From positions 1-5,784 of the forward strand of contig DHMB01000010.1 in assembly GCA_002405565.1 (NCBI GenBank): 5,784 bases of DNA. Reading direction: 5' to 3'. The translations under genes were made by a program, and so were the position numbers. Origin of the DNA: Clostridiales bacterium UBA4653 (lineage in GTDB: Bacteria > Bacillota > Clostridia > Oscillospirales > CAG-272). The notes under the pieces are model-generated. The model was not told where the DNA came from. It ran no database searches and was given only the letters and a program-made list of their open reading frames with translations. Each line of letters starts with the position of its first letter. The first letter of the stretch is position 1. Of this stretch, positions 1 to 4,139 are shown piece after piece.

Positions 1-349
1 GACGGAATACGGCTATGTGCCGGACTGCGGCTCCGTATGCGCGATGATAACAAATGCCACGGGCAAAAAGCCCTATTACATAGGCAAACCGAGACCCGAA
101 ATGCCGCTTTTTGCGATAGAGCGGATAAACAGGATGGACAGCCGCGTATGCGCGGAGAATACGCTTGTCGTGGGCGACCGTATATATACGGATATCGCAA
201 GCGGCGTCAATGCCGGAACAAAAACCCTGCTTGTGCTCAGCGGCGAGACGACGCTCGAGCAGGCAAAGGCTCATGAAATCAAATCCGACGCGATTTTTGA
301 AGATTGCGGCGTGATACTGGATATACTGAAAGGTGGAGAAGCAAAATGA
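1..349 (+). CDS. HAD-IIA family phosphatase (NagD/phosphoglycolate phosphatase-like), 5'-truncated
   Basis: This is the C-terminal part of a haloacid dehalogenase superfamily hydrolase. The reading frame is open from base 2, so the gene starts upstream of the window, and the GTG at 17 is an internal Val codon rather than a start. About 115 residues are visible. They begin at the end of the cap domain (PDCGS, ITNATGKKP) and continue with IGKP at 80-91, which carries the motif III lysine. Next comes the motif IV acidic cluster GDRIYTD at 173-193, which binds Mg2+, and the closing SG/NAGTKTLLVLSGETT region typical of subclass IIA. The nucleophile DxD motif lies outside the window. Family members dephosphorylate small phosphometabolites such as 2-phosphoglycolate, glycerol-3-phosphate, p-nitrophenyl phosphate or nucleotides. 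The TGA stop overlaps the ATG of the GlpA-like gene (ATGA, 346-349), so the two are probably translationally coupled. A role on glycerol-3-phosphate or a related three-carbon phosphate is inferred from context only. Confidence 0.9.
   Translation, partial: TEYGYVPDCGSVCAMITNATGKKPYYIGKPRPEMPLFAIERINRMDSRVCAENTLVVGDRIYTDIASGVNAGTKTLLVLSGETTLEQAKAHEIKSDAIFEDCGVILDILKGGEAK
331..338 (+). promoter_or_regulatory. Ribosome binding site fixing the GlpA-like start at 346
   Basis: AGGTGGAG lies inside the last codons of the phosphatase gene and leaves a 7-nt spacer to ATG 346. It supports 346 over the in-frame ATG at 304, whose extra 14 residues (MRRDTGY...) are unlike any Rossmann-fold N-terminus and would overlap the phosphatase reading frame by 46 nt. 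Confidence 0.75.
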
Positions 350-1779
350 TTTATGATGTTGCGATTATAGGAGGCGGCGTTGTCGGCGGTCTTATCGCCC
401 GCGAGCTTGCGAAGTACAGGCTGAACATCTGCATCCTCGAAAAGGAGGACGATGTCGCGATGGGCGCTACAAGAGCGAACAGCGCGATAGTTCACGGCGG
501 TTATGACCCCGTTCCGGGAACGCTGAAGGCGGAGCTGAACGTAAAGGGCGCGGCTATGATGGCAGACCTTTGCCGCAGGCTTGACGTCCACTATATCAAC
601 AACGGCTCAATGGTTGTTGCCTTTGATGAGGAGCAGCTTGAGCACGTCAAAATGCTCTGCGAAAGAGGAAAGACAAACGGCGTGCCGGGGCTTTCCGTCA
701 TAACCGGGGACGAGGCAAGAAAGCTCGAACCCGCGCTCTCAAAGAACATAGTCGGCGCGTTGCTCTGCACGTCGTCCGGCATAGTTTGCCCTTACGATCT
801 TACGATTGCAGCCGTCGGCAACGCTATGGATAACGGAACCGATCTCGTTTGCAATTTCAAGGTTGCGTCTATATCCGATGACGGAAAAGTTTATACGCTC
901 ACTTCAGAGAGCGGGGACGAGATAAAGGCAAAATATATCGTCAACGCTGCCGGCCTTGGTTCTGACGAGGTTGCCCGTCTCTACGGCGACGACTATCATC
1001 TCGTCGCAAAGAAGGGCGAATATATGCTTCTCGACAAATCCGAGGGCGGACTTGTTTCAAGAACAATCTTCCAGACGCCGACAAAGGCGGGCAAGGGAAT
1101 ACTTGTCACACCGACTGTTGACGGAAACCTTCTCGTCGGCCCGACATCCGAAAAAACGGAAAAGGACGACAAGACAACGACCCTCGAAGGGCTTGACACG
1201 ATAAAGGAAAAAGCGTCTCTCTCTGCCGACGGTATAAATTACAGAGCCGTTATAACATCGTTTGCCGGTCTCCGCGCCGCTTGCGTGGAAAGCGAAGACT
1301 TTATCCTTGAAGTTTCCGCTCATTTCCCCAGAGCCGTGAACGCTGTCGGAATTGACTCTCCGGGACTTTCGTCATCGCCCGCAATAGCGGAATACATCGT
1401 AAACCTGCTTGCCGGTGCCGGACTTGTGCTTGAAGAAAAACCGGAGCACATCGATACCCGCGTTTCCTGCAAGCATTTCCGTACGCTCTCCGCGGAGGAG
1501 AAGAACGAAATGATAAAGAAAGACCCGTCATACGGAAGAGTCATCTGCCGTTGCGAAACGGTCACCGAGGGCGAGATACTTGCCGCTATAAGACAGAACC
1601 CGAAGGCGACGACGACAGACGGTATCAAGCGCAGAACAAGAGCCGGAATGGGACGTTGTCAGGCGGGCTTCTGCACGCCGTTTGTAACGGAACTCATTGC
1701 AAAAGAGCTCGGAATTGCCGAAAATCAGGTAACCAAAACGGGCGGCGGCTCGAGACTTTTGCTCGGAAACAGGAAATAA
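346..1779 (+). CDS. GlpA-like FAD-dependent dehydrogenase with C-terminal BFD [2Fe-2S] domain
   Basis: This 477-residue protein is a D-amino-acid-oxidase-fold FAD dehydrogenase of the GlpA/GlpD and LhgO (COG0579) group. The N-terminal dinucleotide-binding motif is G9-x-G11-x-x-G14, with the ribose-binding acidic residue E32. The family signature ANSAIVHGGYD (about residues 44-54) follows, then the substrate-binding fold up to about residue 385, including IVNAAGLGSD and AGLRA. A C-terminal BFD-like domain (about 395-450) carries C401-x-C403 and C438-x4-C443 within CRCE and GRCQAGFC, which predicts a [2Fe-2S] cluster. This is the layout of anaerobic GlpA and of clostridial homologues often annotated as glycerol-3-phosphate dehydrogenase. 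The likely reaction is oxidation of a 2-hydroxy or secondary alcohol substrate, with glycerol-3-phosphate to DHAP favoured by context. Electrons would pass through the cluster to the next gene product. An L-2-hydroxyglutarate-type substrate cannot be excluded. The start at 346 overlaps the upstream stop and has a good ribosome binding site. Confidence 0.9.
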   Translation: MIYDVAIIGGGVVGGLIARELAKYRLNICILEKEDDVAMGATRANSAIVHGGYDPVPGTLKAELNVKGAAMMADLCRRLDVHYINNGSMVVAFDEEQLEHVKMLCERGKTNGVPGLSVITGDEARKLEPALSKNIVGALLCTSSGIVCPYDLTIAAVGNAMDNGTDLVCNFKVASISDDGKVYTLTSESGDEIKAKYIVNAAGLGSDEVARLYGDDYHLVAKKGEYMLLDKSEGGLVSRTIFQTPTKAGKGILVTPTVDGNLLVGPTSEKTEKDDKTTTLEGLDTIKEKASLSADGINYRAVITSFAGLRAACVESEDFILEVSAHFPRAVNAVGIDSPGLSSSPAIAEYIVNLLAGAGLVLEEKPEHIDTRVSCKHFRTLSAEEKNEMIKKDPSYGRVICRCETVTEGEILAAIRQNPKATTTDGIKRRTRAGMGRCQAGFCTPFVTELIAKELGIAENQVTKTGGGSRLLLGNRK

Positions 1780-1797
1780 GGCGGAGGGAAAACAATT

Positions 1798-3069
1798 ATG
1801 AAAAAATGTGATATTGCCATCATAGGCGGAGGCCCCGCGGGAATGGCGGCTGCCGTTTCCGCTTATGACAATGGCGTAAAGGATATACTTATAATCGAAC
1901 GTGACGAAGGGCTCGGCGGTATTCTCCGTCAGTGTATTCACAACGGCTTCGGACTTCATCGTTTCGGCGAGGAGCTGACAGGCCCCGAATATGCGGACAG
2001 ATATAAGAAAATGGTAATCGAAAGGGAAATCCCTTATATCGTAAAGACTATGGTGCTCGGAATCGAGCAGGGCGAAGACGGCAGACACATCGTCACGGCT
2101 ATGAACAGCGAGGACGGAGTGTTTACTGTTGACGCAGGTGCTGTTGTGCTTGCGATGGGCTGTCGCGAAAGAAGCCGCGGACAGCTCAATATTCCCGGCG
2201 AACGTCCCGCAGGCGTATATACGGCGGGCACGGCGCAGAGATTTATCAACATAAAAGGCGAAATGCCCGGAAAGAACGTTGTCATTCTCGGTTCGGGAGA
2301 CATCGGTCTCATTATGGCGAGAAGAATGACGCTTGAAGGAGCAAATGTCAAGCTCGTATGCGAGCTCATGCCTTATTCCGGCGGACTTAACAGAAATATT
2401 GTTCAGTGCCTGAACGACTTCGGAATTCCGCTCAAGCTCAGCCACACGGTATCGAAGATACACGGGAAAGAGAGAGTTGAAGGCGTTACGGTTTCCGAGG
2501 TTGACGAGCACCTGCGCGTCATTCCCGAAAAGAGCGAGTATATCGAATGTGATACGCTTCTCCTCTCCTGTGGACTTCTTCCCGAAAACGAACTCACAAA
2601 GGGCGCCGGCATAAAGCTGGACAGAGTTACGGGCGGTGCGTCCGTTAACCAGAACAGAAGAACGGAGCAGACAGGCGTTTATTCCTGCGGCAATGTTCTC
2701 CATGTTCACGACCTTGTTGACTATGTTTCCGAAGAAGCGGAGCTTGCCGGAAAGAGCGCGGCGGAATTCGTCAAAGCCGGTTGCAAAGAGCCGGAATACG
2801 TTCGCTTGCTCTCCGTTATCGCAACGGGCGGCGTCAGATATACGGTTCCGCAGAGAGTCGACGTTACGGAAAATCCTGATGATATCAAGATTTATTTCAG
2901 AGTCGGCGCGGTGATGGAAAATGTCAAAATCCGTGTTTCCTGCGGAGAAAAAGAGCTTCTTCTCCAGAAAAAACGCAAGGTTGCGCCAGGCGAGATGGAG
3001 TTTGTCCGCATAAAGGGCGAACAACTCAAAGAATGTGACGGCGATATCACCGTTGAAATAGTAAAGTGA
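1798..3069 (+). CDS. GlpB-like FAD/NAD(P)-binding oxidoreductase
   Basis: This 423-residue flavoprotein belongs to the pyridine nucleotide-disulfide oxidoreductase superfamily. The first Rossmann motif is G10-x-G12-x-x-G15 (GGGPAG), with E34 at the end of the second strand, for FAD. The second nucleotide-binding motif is G165-x-G167-x-x-G170 (GSGDIG), for NAD(P) or an equivalent. Between them lies the subgroup signature GCRERSRG with C122. The C-terminal FAD motif is CGNVLHVHDLVD (297-308), followed by a beta-rich tail containing RYTVPQ. No redox-active CxxC is present, so it is not a thioredoxin reductase. Proteins with this signature usually sit next to a BFD-fused GlpA-like dehydrogenase and a DUF1667 gene, and are predicted to carry electrons between the dehydrogenase and NAD(P) or another carrier. 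It begins 18 nt after the upstream stop, with GGAGGG at 1783-1788 and a 9-nt spacer. The physiological electron acceptor is inferred, not seen. Confidence 0.9.
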   Translation: MKKCDIAIIGGGPAGMAAAVSAYDNGVKDILIIERDEGLGGILRQCIHNGFGLHRFGEELTGPEYADRYKKMVIEREIPYIVKTMVLGIEQGEDGRHIVTAMNSEDGVFTVDAGAVVLAMGCRERSRGQLNIPGERPAGVYTAGTAQRFINIKGEMPGKNVVILGSGDIGLIMARRMTLEGANVKLVCELMPYSGGLNRNIVQCLNDFGIPLKLSHTVSKIHGKERVEGVTVSEVDEHLRVIPEKSEYIECDTLLLSCGLLPENELTKGAGIKLDRVTGGASVNQNRRTEQTGVYSCGNVLHVHDLVDYVSEEAELAGKSAAEFVKAGCKEPEYVRLLSVIATGGVRYTVPQRVDVTENPDDIKIYFRVGAVMENVKIRVSCGEKELLLQKKRKVAPGEMEFVRIKGEQLKECDGDITVEIVK

Positions 3070-3079
3070 GGTTAGGGCT

Positions 3080-3442
3080 ATGAATATCGGTGAAAAGAAA
3101 GAAATGATCTGCATAAACTGCCCGATCGGCTGTTCATTGACAGCCGAAAAGACGGCAGACGGCTTCAAGGTGACGGGAAACACCTGCCCGAGAGGCGAAA
3201 AATACGCGATAGCGGAGCTCACCCATCCGACAAGAACGCTCACAACGACCGTGAAGGTCGCAAACAGAGAAGGCGTTTACCTTCCCGTAAAGACGAGCGC
3301 TCCCATCTCGAAAGAAAAGCTTTTTGAAGCCATGAAAGAGCTTTCAAAGGTTACTGTCAACGCTCCGATTGAGCAGGGCGACGTCGTTTTTCCCGCCGTT
3401 TGCGGAGAAAGCGACATAATAGCTACCGGTTCCGTAAAATAA
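3080..3442 (+). CDS. DUF1667 family four-cysteine protein, putative Fe-S electron-transfer subunit
   Basis: This complete 120-residue protein matches DUF1667 in size and pattern. The N-terminal part has C11-x2-C14-x3-C18-x17-C36 within CINCPIGC and NTCPRGEKYA. It continues with the conserved THPTRTLTTTV, YLPVKT and GDVVFP segments and ends DIIATGSVK. The four cysteines suggest a metal site, most likely [4Fe-4S], and their spacing resembles the N-terminal Fe4S4 domain of molybdopterin oxidoreductases. There is no signal peptide or membrane segment, so it should be cytoplasmic. It starts 10 nt after the GlpB-like stop with GAGGT at 3068-3072. The later in-frame ATG at 3104 has only a weak purine run upstream. 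By position it would be the third, electron-accepting subunit of the dehydrogenase complex. The family's biochemical role is, to my knowledge, not firmly established, so the function is an inference from gene order and cysteine pattern. Confidence 0.87.
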   Translation: MNIGEKKEMICINCPIGCSLTAEKTADGFKVTGNTCPRGEKYAIAELTHPTRTLTTTVKVANREGVYLPVKTSAPISKEKLFEAMKELSKVTVNAPIEQGDVVFPAVCGESDIIATGSVK

Positions 3443-3476
3443 TTTAACAAAAAACACTTTTATTTTCGGATTTTTT
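3431..3476 (+). terminator. Probable intrinsic terminator of the redox operon
   Basis: The left arm TCCG-T-AAAATAA (3431-3442) pairs with TTATTTT-CGGA (3460-3470). This gives 11 base pairs with one bulged T (3435) and a 17-nt loop, followed directly by six T residues (3471-3476). The left arm includes the TAA stop codon of the DUF1667 gene. The stem is AT-rich with only four pairs at the base (two G-C), and the loop is long, so efficiency may be modest. Position and the T-tract support a terminator. Confidence 0.5.
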
Positions 3477-3477
3477 A

Positions 3478-3486
3478 TGATATAAT
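3478..3486 (+). promoter_or_regulatory. Extended -10 promoter for the lipoprotein/surface-protein genes
   Basis: TGATATAAT contains a perfect -10 hexamer TATAAT (3481-3486) preceded by the TGn extended -10 element. The region 17 nt upstream is TTTTAT (3458-3463), a poor -35, which is acceptable for an extended -10 promoter. Transcription would start near 3493 and leave a leader of roughly 75 nt before ATG 3570. A housekeeping sigma-A type factor is the natural reader. Confidence 0.6.
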
Positions 3487-3510
3487 TCTCAAAAGACTTT
3501 ATGAGAATGT

Positions 3511-3533
3511 TCCGGCGCACCTCTTGCGTCGGA
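3511..3533 (+). promoter_or_regulatory. Leader stem-loop upstream of the lipoprotein gene
   Basis: TCCGGCGCA (3511-3519) pairs with TGCGTCGGA (3525-3533) around a 5-nt loop, CCTCT. That is nine base pairs, one of them G-U in RNA. It lies in the predicted 5' leader, 23 nt before the GGAGG ribosome binding site at 3557-3561. No T-tract follows directly, so it is not a typical terminator. It could stabilise the mRNA or regulate translation. Confidence 0.5.
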
Positions 3534-3569
3534 GAGAGTTTATAGATTTTTTATACGGAGGAAATAAAA

Positions 3570-4088
3570 ATGAAAAGGAAAATAGCAATCCTTATGGCGA
3601 TTGTCCTTGTTGTGACCGCGCTTTGCTGTGCGTGCGGAAAAGATCCAAGCGAAACGCAGACATCGGACACAACTACGACCACCGTTCCCCAGGAAACGCT
3701 GAAGGCGAACGAAATCTTCGAAAAGCTGAGAATCGTAATGGAGGTAAACAAAACAATTGCTGAGAATCCCGTATACTCCATTATCGGCAGCGATATCGGG
3801 CAGATCGAGTTTACCTGCAACGGTAGCAACTTTGTTTACCGCGGCGCACAATCAATTGACTATTCCGACATTCACGGTATTACGACTCCGGTTAATCCGA
3901 ATGAGCTCAGATCCTATAATGACGGCGAAACAACATTCTATTACATAACTCTCATGGACGGCAGCAGAATTGTCGAGTGGGCAAGATACCCCGGCAAAGA
4001 ATATGCGATGAACTGCACGCTCTATACAACTTCCGCTCTTTCGGACGAAGAGCTTCAGAACGTTATCAACACTGCCTTAAAGAACTGA
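3570..4088 (+). CDS. Predicted small lipoprotein of unknown function
   Basis: This 172-residue exported protein starts with MKRK, then a hydrophobic core (about residues 5-18), then a cysteine cluster LCCACGK. The lipidated residue is most likely C22, with Ala at -1 (C19 and C20 are less well placed), so signal peptidase II processing and anchoring to the outer face of the membrane are predicted. A Ser/Thr-rich linker (about 27-43, including five consecutive Thr) leads to a folded region of about 125 residues rich in aromatic and beta-prone segments (FTCNGSNFVYRG, TTFYYITLMDG). I do not recognise this region as a named family. It starts with GGAGG at 3557-3561 and an 8-nt spacer, and follows its own predicted promoter. 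The next gene, for a large secreted protein, begins 51 nt downstream with no terminator between, so the two may be co-expressed at the cell surface. Confidence 0.8.
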   Translation: MKRKIAILMAIVLVVTALCCACGKDPSETQTSDTTTTTVPQETLKANEIFEKLRIVMEVNKTIAENPVYSIIGSDIGQIEFTCNGSNFVYRGAQSIDYSDIHGITTPVNPNELRSYNDGETTFYYITLMDGSRIVEWARYPGKEYAMNCTLYTTSALSDEELQNVINTALKN

Positions 4089-4139
4089 AAAGTGTGACAT
4101 TCAAAAGTAAAGACGAATTCAAAAAACGGAGGAATTGAT

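Noticed and set aside
17..19. GTG as a start codon of the phosphatase
   Set aside because: The frame is open upstream to base 2, and a start here would remove the catalytic nucleophile and cap domain required by the family.
304..345. Upstream ATG extending the GlpA-like protein by 14 residues
   Set aside because: The extension would precede the Rossmann-fold first strand with unrelated charged residues, while ATG 346 has a good ribosome binding site and the typical MIYDVAIIGGG start.
1528..3243. 571-codon open frame on the minus strand opposite the GlpA-like, GlpB-like and DUF1667 genes
   Set aside because: It is antisense to three genes with clear FAD and Fe-S motifs, its translation shows no recognisable domain, and it probably reflects codon bias that removes antisense stops.
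3444..3449. TTAACA as a -35 box for the promoter at 3481
   Set aside because: It is close to TTGACA but lies 31 nt from the -10 hexamer, far beyond the usual 16-18 nt spacing.
3511..3552. Leader stem-loop plus the T-run at 3547-3552 as a terminator
   Set aside because: The T-run begins 13 nt after the stem ends, too far for an intrinsic terminator.
4089..4139. Possible terminator or separate promoter between the lipoprotein and secreted protein genes
   Set aside because: I see no hairpin with a T-tract and no convincing -10/-35 pair in these 51 nt, only the GGAGG ribosome binding site.
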